Shown piece by piece: positions 1-18,905 of a DNA stretch of 52,500 nucleotides. Source of the stretch: Anaeromyces robustus. Its lineage: Eukaryota > Neocallimastigomycota > Neocallimastigomycetes > Neocallimastigales > Neocallimastigaceae. How positions within the stretch are numbered: the first letter of the stretch is position 1; every line of letters begins with the position of its first letter. Location: contig MCFG01000174.1 in NCBI GenBank assembly GCA_002104895.1, positions 1 through 52,500 on the forward strand, read 5' to 3'. The notes under the pieces are model-generated. The model saw only the letters and a program-made list of their open reading frames with translations. It was not told where the DNA came from and did not search any database. The position numbers and the translations under genes are program-made.

Positions 1-5995
<5,995 letters not shown>

Positions 5996-8330
5996 TTTTT
6001 TTTTAATCTTTTTTTTTTTTATATCTTTTCTTTCTTTCTTTCTTTCTTTTTTAATATTTTTTTTTTTTTTTTAGTTTTTTTTTTTTTTTGTTTTTTAAAT
6101 ATGAAGTTCAAAATTTTTTTATTATTAGTTTTATATATATATATCCAAAATTTTTATTTTTTTATAAATATCTAAAAAATTCAACAATTAATAAATCAAA
6201 TTATTATTTTATTTCACTTTTTATTTCATTAAAAAAAAAAAAAATCAAAACAAAAGTTTAATATTTATAAAAAAAAAAAAAAAAAAAAAAAATAAAAAAT
6301 TTATATAAAAAAAATAATAAAAAAATAAAAAAAATAATATTGAAAAATAAAATAAAAAAACAAAAAACAAAAAACAAAAAACAAAAAACAAAAAAAAAAA
6401 AAAAAAAACAAAAAAACAAAAAAACAGTAATAATAATTATAAACTAGTACTAAAAAACAGAAAAAAAAAGTTGTATAAATAACAAAAAAAAAAAAAAAAT
6501 TTTTTTTTAAGAAGAAAGAAGGAAAGAAAGAAATATTATAAACATCATCATAATAGTAGTAAATTTTTTTTATAATAATATTATAATAATTTCATTTAAA
6601 AAAAAAATAATTAAAAATTAATCTAAATATTATATTTTAATAATTATTATAATAAAAATATAATAATTAAAATTTGAAAAAAAAAAAAAAAAAAAAAAAA
6701 AAAAGAATAAAATTATCAATCTTTTTATCAATAAAATTTTCAATTTTTTTTTTTTTTTGTAGTTTATTTTAATATTCTTTTCTTTTTTTTTTTTTTTTTT
6801 TTTATTAAAAAAAAAAGAAAAAAAAATAATATAAAATTATATGAATAAAATAATTTTATAATTTCTTTTAAAAAAAGATATTGAAAAAGAAAGAAAAGTA
6901 AATAAAAAAAATAAAATAAAAAAAAAAAAAAACAAAAAAAAAAAAACAAATTAAAAATAAAAAAAATTAAAAAAAAAAAAAATTATTAAAAAAAAAATAA
7001 ATATTAAAAAATGTATTATTAATATTTTTATTATTTGTTTTTCTTATTCGTTTTTTTTTTTTTGACATGATGTTTTCTTTTTCATATTATATATATATAT
7101 ATATATATATACTTTTTTCTATCTATACATTTTATTATTTTATTATGAATTTCTTTTTTATATAATTTTTTTTTCTAGTTAAGGTTACATAAATCTTTTT
7201 AATAAAAAATATTTTATACTAAATTATGAAATTGAGGTGAAATTTCAATTTTATTTTATTTTATTATTTTATATAAACATGCCTTTTTTATTTTATTATT
7301 TCATTATATACATATTTTATATTTTATAATTATTTACATATAAATTTTACTACATGAAAATTGAAAATTTTACTGCATAAAGTATAAATTTTATTGTACT
7401 ACATTATTATACATTATAAAATATTATATAAAATAATTTTATAATAATAATTATTTATAATATTATCAAGAATTAAATATAATTTATATATTATTTCTAA
7501 CGTTAATAAATAAATTAAAAAAAATTTTTTTATAATTATTTAATTAAATAAAAAAAATTATAAAAAAAAATTTTTTTTTTTAATTTGTGCTACCTTAATT
7601 ATTGCTGTTTTTTTTTTTTTTTTTTTTTTAATTTTTGGGTAGTTAAATAAAAAAAATTAAAATTTATATAAAAATAGGTATATCTCATATGAATGTTTTT
7701 TTTTTGGACTTTTATTTAAAAAATAATTAATAAAATGTAAATAAAAGAATAATATAAAATAATAAATTATAATTATAAAAAAAAAAAAAAGAACAAAAAA
7801 AAAATTTTTTTTAAAAGAAATATAAATATTTTAAATATTTCTATTAAGATTATTGATTATTTTATTGGTTAATAGTTTGAATGATGATAAAAGAAAAAAA
7901 AAAATAAACAGAAAAAAAAAAGATAAAATAACAGAAAAAATATATTTAAAGAAAAATATATTTAATATTTTAGTTATAGAAAGAAAAAAATTCAATATTT
8001 TTAATTTCTAATTAAGGTTACAATTTTATTATTGTTATAGATGAAAAAGTGGTATTAAAAATAAATGACAATCGATAATATATTTAATTAAATAAATAAA
8101 AGTAAACTATAAATTATAATAATTTAATACTTAAATGTAAATATACTTTTTAGTAATATAATATATAATATTTTAAAGGCTTGTTGTAAACAAAAATTTC
8201 ATAAATAGTTCAAAATGCAATACATAATTTTAATTTATATATGATATTTTAAGATTTGTTGTTTATATATATTCATTATATGAACAACAAATTAATGTTT
8301 CTACAATAAATGAAATTAAAAAAAAAAGGG

Positions 8331-8940
8331 ATGTTAAGTCATATAGTAAATTTTAATATAAATTATAAAGGCAATAAAGTAAGTAGATATACTACAATAA
8401 CTAATCCTGAATATAAATATAATGAATAAATATTATGAAAAATAGATCTTGGAGTTGAAGGTACTAAAAGTAAATATGAATTATATATAACGGATTTAGG
8501 AATATATATATATGTAGAAAAGTTTTAATTAGAATGAATAGACTTTTAAAATATATGGAAAAGTTTTAATTATAGTTAATAGAATTTTAATAAATATAGA
8601 CAAGTTTTAATTAGAATGAATAGATTTTTAAAATATATAGAAAAGTTTTAATTAGAATGAATAGAATTTTAATAAATATAGACAAGTTTTAATTAGAATG
8701 AATAGAATTTTAAAATATATAAAAAAGTTTTAATTAGAATAAATAAAATTAAAATTATATTACATTTATGAAAAATAAATTAATATTAAAGTTATTGATT
8801 ATTATTACAGAATTAATTATTAAAAACTATAGAGAAAAAGCAAATAACCAATAATTGAAAAAAGAAATTATTTATCATATATATAAATATTATTTTAGAA
8901 TAGAAATTAAAAATCCTTATAATAGTTTATGAAATAATTA
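8331..8940 (+). pseudogene. Decayed ORF remnant, family unknown
   Basis: Reading from the ATG near 8331 gives protein-like sequence (NYKGNKVSRYTTITNPEYKY, then KIDLGVEGTKSKYELYITDLG with stops between). A second block at about 8800-8935 gives IIKNYREKANN and IIYHIYKYYFRIEIKNPYNS. Codon content and polar residues are unlike the surrounding A/T noise, but in-frame TAA/TGA codons break every segment. The 41-bp tandem array lies between the two blocks. I do not recognise the family. Confidence 0.35.
8517..8762. repeat. 41-bp minisatellite, six copies
   Basis: Six consecutive 41-bp units, each starting (g/a)a(a/c)aagttttaattagaa and ending in an A/T run. Units differ at a few positions, and two sub-types (ending -aataaatata or -aaaatatata) alternate, suggesting higher-order duplication. 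The period is not a multiple of three, so this is not a protein repeat. Confidence 0.9.
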
Positions 8941-9415
8941 ATATAATATATAAAATACTTATTAAGTTGAATAAAATAAATAAAAAATACAATAAATCAA
9001 ATTGGATATAGTTAAGTGATAATGATCAACATTAAAATGGCAAATTTAAACGGGAAAAAAGGAAATTAAAAGTAATATTAAATAAAGTTTTAATTTTAAA
9101 AGAAATAATAATAAACTTATTATTAATAATAATAAAATAATAATGATAATAGTAATAACCTTATCCTAGAACTATTCCTAAAACACTTATTTTATTAATT
9201 ATATTTTTAATTAATTATTGTAATTTTATTAATATATTAATAATAAATAAATAAATATAAATATTATTAAATTAATATATTTAATTTTCTTATTAATCAA
9301 AGAACTAACATTAAAATTAAGATAAATAATAATTTACCTCCTTTTTTTTTTTTTTTTTTTTTTTAAAAATAATAATGTTAAAATTAAATAAAATATTTTA
9401 TATTTAAAAAGATAA

Positions 9416-9507
<92 letters not shown>

Positions 9508-9508
9508 A

Positions 9509-9539
<31 letters not shown>

Positions 9540-9541
9540 AT
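9416..9541. repeat. (TAAA)n microsatellite
   Basis: Two abutting arrays of AAAT units, about 90 and 30 bp, separated by a short TATAA interruption near 9505. Confidence 0.95.
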
Positions 9542-11028
9542 ATATATATAATATATAATAAATAATAATCATAATAATCATAATTATAATAATCATTTTC
9601 TATTATTTTCACTTTTCTATATTGGTATGAATTAATAAGAATACTTTTAATGAAAAAAAAAAAAAGAATTCAAAAATTACATCATATATTTTTTTTCTTT
9701 TTAAGTTTTTTTTTTTTTTTTTTTGTTTATTTTTATATTTTTATAATAGGAAGAATTAATGAGAATATTTTCTATAGATATTAAATAAATATGATAACAT
9801 AATTATTTTGTTATTATATTTATTTCTTGATTATATAAAGTGACTTTTTTATTGTATAGAATAATTGCAATTATTATATTTATTTTGTGTTTTTATTTAG
9901 TGTTTTAAGTTTAAAATATTTCTTTTATAAAAATAAATATTTAGATAATTATAATATACAAAATTATTATTATTATTATTATTTAATAATAAAAATTATT
10001 AGGTAATAAAATGTAATAAAAATATTTAATTAAATAATAATTTTGTGGAAAATCATTCATTATTTAATTTATTAGGGATAATAAATATTTAATATTAATT
10101 TGTCAACAAAAAAAAATTTTTTTTGTTACACTATTGTACATCAATCTTTTGTAGTCCAGTGGATTTTAATGATTTATATTATTATTAAAAAAAAAAAAAC
10201 TAAATATATATTATCTTTAATATTATTATTTTAATTAAATATATTATAATAATTATTTAAATTGAATTTTAGTTTATATATTGAAAAATTATTAATTATT
10301 AGTTGATATATTATTTATTTATAATTTCCATTAATTATACTATTGTCTATTGTTTAATTTAAAATTTTTTGTTAAATAACAAAATGAAGATCATTGTTAA
10401 TTAGTAAATTGTTACCATTTTAAAAAATTTTTTTATAAACTTAAATTATTATTATTTTCTTTTATATTATTATTATTTTAAATTATATATACGGAAAAAT
10501 ATATATTAGTTTACAAAAAAAGAATTTTGTACACAATTGAACTTTTTTTAGTATTTACATTAGTTATACTCTATTAATATGTAATAAAAGACATATGGCT
10601 ACACAATTATTTGTTATCAATAATTATTGATAAAGTGTTTATAGATTTTATACTATTTTTATAAATCGATAAGAAAAATAAAAAAAAATTAAATATTTTA
10701 CAGAAAAAATTATTATAATGTAACCATATCATTAATAATAATTTTATCTTAAAAATTTTTAGAATAAAATTTAGTTTAAACTTTTTCAATTAGAATTATG
10801 CATTTTTTTTGTATAATAGAAAACTAAATAATATATATTTTTTACAGAATAATAATAATGTTTATAAAAATTTTTTATAAAATTATTATTGTTATTATTA
10901 TTTAATTAATTATCTTTCATTTTTTAATATAAAATCAATCATAATAAAACCAATAATCATTAAAATTTGATCAATATAAAGTTTTCATCATATTAATTCA
11001 AATATAACATTTATAGTATTAACCACTA

Positions 11029-11205
11029 ATTATACATATACATTATCATTATTATGTATTTATAAATTGTGGATAATATTTATTGAAATAACATTTTATA
11101 TAATATAAAATCATTAATTATACATATACATATACCTATACATTATTATTATTATTATATATATAAAATGTGGATGATATTTATTGTAAAAACATTTTAT
11201 ATAAG
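11029..11205. repeat. Diverged tandem duplication, unit ~90-100 bp
   Basis: The block attatacatatacatta...tgtggataatatttattg...aacattttatata (11029-11105) recurs at 11120-11205 with substitutions and small length changes. Confidence 0.7.
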
Positions 11206-12930
11206 TAATAATATTTTTATTATAATAAACTAAGTTATTAAAACAAAAGACAATGAGAAATTAAATTATTATTTTATATAAAATAATATGATAGATGATA
11301 TGAATAAGATAACCTAATTAATATATAATTGAATAAAAAAATTGTTACAAAAAATTATAAGATGATTATAATTATTTTATTATTTTAATTTATTTTTTTT
11401 TTTTAATTAAACAATATAATTTTAATATTTATATTAATAATGTGGAATAATTTATTGTTAGAATAAAAAAGAATAATATTATAATATATTTATAGTCATT
11501 ATTATTTGTTGATAAATACGAGTTTTTTTTTTTTTTTTTTTTTTAATGATTTATAGATAAAGAATATGTTTTTTATCCAGCAATTATAAAAATATTGTAA
11601 TTTTTTGTCCAACAATGTTTGTATAATTTTTATTGTAATATTATATCATGTGACATATATTCCGTGTGTGTAACTTTACAATTTGTAAAGGTAAATTAAA
11701 TTATATTATCTTTCTCCTAATGTTTAAACTTTAATACTTCAGACATTCCCCCATTTAATATAAAGATAATAAATTTATTATTTAAAATTTTTTTTATTTT
11801 TTATTTTTTTTAAAAATTAGATTTAAATTTTTTCAAAATAGATTTTAATTTAATTCTTAATTATACTTTTTTTGTTATTATTATTATTTTTTTTTTTTTT
11901 CAAGTATTAGTCATTTTAGAATAGAGGATAATTATAGTCAATTTTCAATTTTTTAATTCTCCTGTAAATTAAAATATATTGTTACACAAAGATTAAATAT
12001 ATAATATATATTTTTTATAAAAAAAAGTTTGACTCATTCTACGTAACATTTTAATTAAGTATTAATTATTTATAATATAATTTTGTTAAAAATATTGTTA
12101 TATTAATTGATAATAATAAAATTTCCTATTTAATTATATATATTTATAATTGTTATTATATATGTACAATACATAAATAATACGGCCATTTATAGTATAT
12201 CTATAAATTATTACAACTAAATTATGAACATAATTAACAAAATGATATATATATTGATGGGCTAAGCATTTAAATATTTTTTATAATAAAAATAAATTCT
12301 TTTTATTTTTTATAATATATATTATGTTAAAAAAATAATAAAATTATACCTATTTTATTAAATAATATATTGAATAATATAATTATTATTGTATCTTTAT
12401 TACTTATGATTATTATTACTAATATTACGGTATTATAATAATATTACTATATATATAAACTATAAGAAATAAGATTTATAATTTAATTCATTTAAAATTA
12501 TTAATGGAAAAAAAAAATTTTTTTTGTAATTTCTTTTTTTTTTATTTTTTTAATTTTTTAAATTAATTTTTAATTCAAAAAAAAATTTTTTTAATTAAAT
12601 CTCCTTGTTTTTGTGGATGTGGATAAATATTCTTTAATATTAAAAATTTTTCTATTATTCACTTTAATTTTTAATATTAAAAAAAAAAAAAAAAAAATTT
12701 TTTTAAATTCTAACTACAGATAGCACAAACTATATAAAATTAATATATTATATTATATGTCATTTATTTATTATTAATTGTATTTCCTTAATTATTTTTG
12801 TTGTAACTTCTATTATTAGTAATATTTTTTAAAAAATTAATGAAAACTAATATTTGTTAATATTTGTTAATATATTAAAATAAAAAAATAAAAAAAAAAA
12901 GAAAAAGAAAAAAGAAAAAGAAAATATGAA

Positions 12931-12931
<1 letters not shown>

Positions 12932-12978
<47 letters not shown>
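12932..12978. repeat. 47-nt poly(A) tract
   Basis: An uninterrupted A homopolymer about 290 bp before the M13 peptidase start. It may be nucleosome-depleting promoter DNA (inference). Confidence 0.9.
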
Positions 12979-12980
<2 letters not shown>

Positions 12981-13267
12981 TAAATGAATTAAATAGATAA
13001 ATAAATTAAAAATTAATTGATAAAAAATTGTATAAATACAAAATAATTTTTCTTTAATTTTTAATAATAAATAAACAAATAAATAAAAAAAAATATTTAA
13101 ATAAAAAATATTTAAATAAAAAATAAAATAAATAAAATATTATAAAGAAATAATTAATAGTTTATAGAATAAATATTAATATTTTAATATAAAACCAAGA
13201 TAAACATTTAAATTAAATTTTTTTAAGTTAATAAAATTATATTTAATAAAATAAAGTAAAAAAAAAA

Positions 13268-15487
13268 ATGAAAATAAAAGCCGTTACTGCTCTTCTTTCT
13301 GTCCTTTTAATGAATGGTTTAGTTAACGCTATTCCTGCCATTCCTGTTGTAGATCCATTCGATCCTCCAGAATATGATGAAAGTCTTTTCCCAACTGAAG
13401 AATGTTTGACTGAAGCATGTTATAATTCTGCCAAAAGAATCATTACTAACATGGATATTTCTGTTGATCCATGTAATGATTTCTACCAATTCAGTTGTGG
13501 TGGTTTCATTAAGGAAAATCCACTTAAAAAAGGTCAAAGTGTCATTTATGATTTTATTGATGTTGAAAGTTGGAATTTATATCGTTCTATTATTACTAAC
13601 GAATATAAACCAAGTAAAAATTATACTATTGAAGAACAAAAGTATGATGAAGAAGTTTTCAACAAATTAAGAAATGTTTATAATACTTGTATAGATGTTG
13701 ACTCTATCGAAAAAAAGAGGAATAAACCTTTATTAAATATTATTGAAGAATTTAATATTCTTAAAAATAGTAAGAATTATTTCACTGTTGATGGTTTAAC
13801 CGATTTACTTGTTAAACTTCATACTCGTGGTGTTCCATTTTTATTCGATATTGGTAATGTATTCTTAGATACTTTCGATATTAATACTGATAAATATATT
13901 TTAGCTATCGTTGGTAATGGTTCTAGTTTAGCTGGTGAAATGATTACTGATAAATATATTGAAAGATTATACAGAAATTATGTTAAAAGCACATTAAAAT
14001 TAGTTTTCGAAGGTTCCAACGATAGAGATCTTGATAAAATGACCGATGCTATTGTTAAAATTGAAATTAAATTAGCAGAGTATATTAACAGTGATGAAAA
14101 AGAAATGAAAGAAATGACCATCAGTGAATTAAACAAAAAATTCCCATACATTAATTGGAAGGTTTACTTTGAAAGAATGTTAAAAAAGCATAACGTTCAA
14201 GATGAAATAACTCTTCAATCAAAAATCTTAAATATTTCTCCAAGATATTTTGATGATTTAGATGATATCATGTGGAGTTTTTCTATTGAACAATTAGCTT
14301 ACTATGCTGAATTTACTCTTATTAGAAAATTCATTGGGTATGCAGCTTCTTATCTTAAAAAACCAGAAAAAGATTTTCTCTCTTTCTTTACAGATGAATA
14401 TTCACAAGATATCCCAAGACAATCTTTCTGTGAAGGTCAAGTTGATGAAATGTTGGGTTGGATTCTTGGTAAATACTTTGTTGAAAATAAATTCACTGAT
14501 ATAACTAAAAAGGATGCCGTTGATACTATTGAATATGTTAAACAAGCTATGGTTAATAGAATTCCACAAATGGCTTGGCTTGATGAAAAAACTAAGGAAG
14601 CTGCTATTAGAAAAGTTTTCTTAATGACTAACAAAATTGGTTTCCCAGATTTCATTATGGATCCAAAAAAACTTGCTGAAGATTATGAAGAATATGAAAC
14701 TGTTCCAGACGATTACTTCACTAATATGATTAATTATGAATATTATTCTCTCGGTCATAACTTAAAATTATATAACAAAAATTATGATAAAGAACATTGG
14801 TACATGACTCCACAAACTTTCAATGCTTATTACAGTGCTAATGATAATTCTATGAACTTCCCAGCTGGTATATTCCAACCACCATGTTATTATGAAGGAG
14901 ATCCAGATTACATTAACTATGGTGCTAATGGTGGTACTGCTGGTCATGAATTAACTCATGGTTTCGATGATGAAGGTAGAAATTATGATGCTGAAGGTAA
15001 AGAAGTTAATTGGTGGACTGACTCTGATAGTGCTAAATTCAATGAATTAGCTCAATGTTTCATTGATCAATATGACAAATATTATGTTACTGATAAAAGA
15101 GGTAGAAAATATTATCTTGATGGTGAAAAGACTCTTGGTGAAAACCTTGCTGATAGTGGTGGTGTTTACCGTGCTTATGAAGCTTGGTTACTTTCTGTTG
15201 AAGAACACAAGAAAAAGGAAGGTATTGAAGGTGTTAGAGCTCATAACCAAATCCTTCCAGGACTTTCTCAATATTCTGTTGAACAAATGTTCTACATCGG
15301 TTATGCTCAAAGTTGGTGTATGAATACTTCTAAGGAATATAATGTTCGTATTGCTACCTCTGATGTACACAGTCCAGCCGTTTTCCGTGTTAATGGTGTT
15401 GTTCAAAATATGGAACACTTTTCTAAAGTTTTTAATTGTCCAGTTGGTAGCCCAATGAATCCAAAAGATAAATGTTTACTTTGGTAG
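13268..15487 (+). CDS. Secreted M13-family (neprilysin-like) zinc metallopeptidase
   Basis: This is a single-exon gene of 739 residues, a normal length for M13. Residues 1-20 form a signal peptide (MKIKAVTALLSVLLMNGLVN, then AIPAIP) rather than the type II anchor of animal neprilysins, so the enzyme is probably secreted. The N-terminal M13 signature DPCNDFYQFSCGGFI follows. The substrate-binding NAYY motif is at 519. The zinc site is HELTH (H560, E561 catalytic, H564) with ENLAD giving E625 and D629. A DVHSPAVFRVNG motif supplies the transition-state His701. The protein ends CLLW, like the family C-terminal CxxW. All catalytic residues are present, so an active endopeptidase or oligopeptidase is expected. 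Only ATG with a signal peptide is used as start. AATAAA signals lie just after the stop. Confidence 0.95.
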   Translation: MKIKAVTALLSVLLMNGLVNAIPAIPVVDPFDPPEYDESLFPTEECLTEACYNSAKRIITNMDISVDPCNDFYQFSCGGFIKENPLKKGQSVIYDFIDVESWNLYRSIITNEYKPSKNYTIEEQKYDEEVFNKLRNVYNTCIDVDSIEKKRNKPLLNIIEEFNILKNSKNYFTVDGLTDLLVKLHTRGVPFLFDIGNVFLDTFDINTDKYILAIVGNGSSLAGEMITDKYIERLYRNYVKSTLKLVFEGSNDRDLDKMTDAIVKIEIKLAEYINSDEKEMKEMTISELNKKFPYINWKVYFERMLKKHNVQDEITLQSKILNISPRYFDDLDDIMWSFSIEQLAYYAEFTLIRKFIGYAASYLKKPEKDFLSFFTDEYSQDIPRQSFCEGQVDEMLGWILGKYFVENKFTDITKKDAVDTIEYVKQAMVNRIPQMAWLDEKTKEAAIRKVFLMTNKIGFPDFIMDPKKLAEDYEEYETVPDDYFTNMINYEYYSLGHNLKLYNKNYDKEHWYMTPQTFNAYYSANDNSMNFPAGIFQPPCYYEGDPDYINYGANGGTAGHELTHGFDDEGRNYDAEGKEVNWWTDSDSAKFNELAQCFIDQYDKYYVTDKRGRKYYLDGEKTLGENLADSGGVYRAYEAWLLSVEEHKKKEGIEGVRAHNQILPGLSQYSVEQMFYIGYAQSWCMNTSKEYNVRIATSDVHSPAVFRVNGVVQNMEHFSKVFNCPVGSPMNPKDKCLLW

Positions 15488-15683
15488 AAAAATGAAATGA
15501 AATAAAACAAGAATAAAAAAAATAAAAAGTGTATTCATATCATAAAAAAAAAAACACCTTTCAAAATAATTTTATAGATATATTACAAAATTTAATTTAA
15601 AAGGATATACCTTGTCATATTTTGTAACATATAAATTGATTTCATGTTCACTATACCAATTATTAAGTAATTATTGTACAATG

Positions 15684-15770
15684 ACTATGCTAAAGTCGGT
15701 GTATGAATATTACTTCAGAACACGATATTTATATTTCATCAAGGGATATTCACTTAATGGTTGTTTTTTA
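15684..15770 (+). pseudogene. Fragment of a second, decayed M13 peptidase gene
   Basis: From 15686 the DNA mirrors the C-terminal M13 region of the intact gene upstream. TAT GCT (one base lost) then AGT CGG TGT ATG AAT gives YA-SRCMNITSEHDIYISSRDIH, against YAQSWCMNTSKEYNVRIATS..DVH in the live gene. The catalytic-His segment (RDIH for SDVH) is recognisable. The frame is broken and no flanking exon survives. It lies about 200 bp after the live gene's stop, so a tandem duplicate that decayed is likely. Confidence 0.75.
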
Positions 15771-16766
<996 letters not shown>

Positions 16767-16913
16767 TTATGAATTTTTTAAATTTGTTATATTTTGATAA
16801 CGTTTTAAATCACAATCTTCAGGATTAGCATGATGTTCTAAAAGAAAACTTAAAAATTCATAATTTCCTTTTTCATAAACCATTGTAAATAAAGATTTTT
16901 GTTCATTTTCAAT
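16767..16913 (-). pseudogene. Detached C-terminal ankyrin unit of ANK1, out of frame
   Basis: Directly after the ANK1 stop, another frame reads 48 codons to a TAA: IENEQKSLFTMVYEKGNYEF, then LSFLLEHHANPEDC. This aligns residue for residue with the end of the paralogue ANK2 (DMDSKTIFMKTYFKGNFEFL, then RFLLKNGANPGS). A loss of two bases or gain of one at about 16914 explains the split. Confidence 0.85.
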
Positions 16914-17246
16914 CATTAATATTAGCACCTTTTTCAATTAAATATTTAACTATTGGATAATGATGATAAATATAGGCTGAAATTAATATCTCTCTTTTAT
17001 ATACTGTATTATTACTATTACTATTATTATTATTATCATTATCTACAATAGTTGCTCCATGCTCTACTAAATATTGAACAATATCAATATTGCCCTTTTC
17101 ACAGGCACAAATTAATGGGGTATCTTTTGATGAATTAGAAAAATTAACATCAACACCATGATCTACTAACATTTTTACTATAAGGAAATGATTATTTTTG
17201 CAAGCATAAATTAAAGGAGAATCATATGAATTACTTTCATTATCAC

Positions 17247-17289
<43 letters not shown>

Positions 17290-18141
17290 TTCATTATCAC
17301 TATTATTATTATTATTATTATTATTGTTATTGTTGTTTCTATCATAACTTCTATTTATTTTTCTATTCTTTTTACATATAACATTAATATCATTTCCTTT
17401 TTCACTATTAACTAAAATATTTGTTAAAAGTTCATATCCATTTTGAGTAAATATTTCAGGTGAGGTTATAAGTTGATTTTGTTGTTGAAGCAAATCTTGA
17501 AGATTAGCTTTATGATTCAAAAGATAATTAGTTAGGATATAATTTTTATTTTTAAAAGCTAATTGTACAGGACTCTTATTTTTATTATCAATATAATTAT
17601 TTGTTCTATTACTATTACTTGTAGTAGAATGAATGAAATTAGGATCTGCTCCATTTTCAATTAAATATTGAACTATTTCCATATGTTCATTTTCACATGC
17701 TATCATTAATGGGCTGACACCTTCTTCATTACATATATTTATAGAAGCACCATGTTTAATTAAAAATTGTATAACATTTAATGGCTGTCCCTTTTGGCAT
17801 GCGATCATTAAAACTGATCTTCCTTTGTCATCGTATTTATTAATATTTATATTTGGATCATTTTCAATAATATATTTCATAATATTAAACTGTTTTTCCA
17901 AACAAGCTTTTATTAAAATATCATTCATATCATCATTATTCATTAAAGCATTAATACAATTTGAATTATTATTGGATAGTTCTTTTATATTAATATGATC
18001 TTTATTAATAATACTTTCCTCAATCAAAACCATGATATTATTATTTTCTGGAAAAGTAGTTACATCTAAACCATTTTTAACTATCCATTGGCATAATGTT
18101 TGATTGTAAGGTTGATATGGTATAATAGCTACTTGATAATA

Positions 18142-18194
<53 letters not shown>

Positions 18195-18849
18195 TATTAT
18201 CAGTATCAGTAGTATCATCATTTATTCTCATATTATTATCAATGTCATCTTCTTTTATATGATTTATTAAATATTTTACAATATTATAATATGAATTTTT
18301 ATATGCATATACAATAGCTGATAAACCAAAATTATCATAATGAGTGATATTTATATCAGGATAGTTTTCAATTAAATATTGAACTATTTCGAAATAACCT
18401 TTTTTACTAGCTAAAATAAGACATGTTTGACCATTTTGATTTGTTAAGGATATATTAGGATTATATTGTAAAAGGTATTTAACTTTTTCAAATTGATTAT
18501 TTTCACAAGCATACATTAAAGCAGTATAACCATTATTATCTTTTTTATCTATATCTAAACCATGTTCAATAACATATTTACCTAATTCATATTCCATTTG
18601 ATCATTTGTAGAAAATAAAACTTGATAATCAGAATCAATCAATGCATTAATATTTATACCAGCATTATTAATTAAATATTTCACTATTTCTAAATTTCTA
18701 TTTTTGAAGGCAAGTCGTAAAGAAGAGTTACCATTTATTAATCCTACCATACGATGTTGACCAGCTTGATGCTGATTTACTTCATCATCAACATCATTAT
18801 CATTATCATTATCATTATCATTATCATTATCATTATCATTATCATTATC

Positions 18850-18905
<56 letters not shown>

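Larger units (their letters stand above)
5996..13267. other. 7.3-kb gene-poor AT-rich interval
   Basis: I see no intact gene. The interval holds long A and T homopolymers (6000-7000, 12660-12980), a degenerate ORF (8331-8940) with a 41-bp tandem repeat, a TAAA array, and small GC-richer patches at 10110-10170 and 11640-11760 that carry no readable frame. A perfect 20-bp palindrome lies at 10614-10633. A TATAAATA at 13031-13038 could serve the peptidase gene at 13268, but it is far from the ATG and unproven. Confidence 0.7.

Noticed and set aside
7170-8030. Repeated word ttaaggttaca as transposon termini
   Set aside because: Two direct copies and one inverted partial copy, with no consistent ends or internal similarity.
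9334-9612. Open frame encoding a (LFIY)n repeat
   Set aside because: It is the translation of the TAAA array on the minus strand and is not a gene. The same applies to 24350-24568.
10607-10789. 60-codon minus-strand frame
   Set aside because: Lys/Ile/Phe/Asn-only content as expected from random AT-rich DNA.
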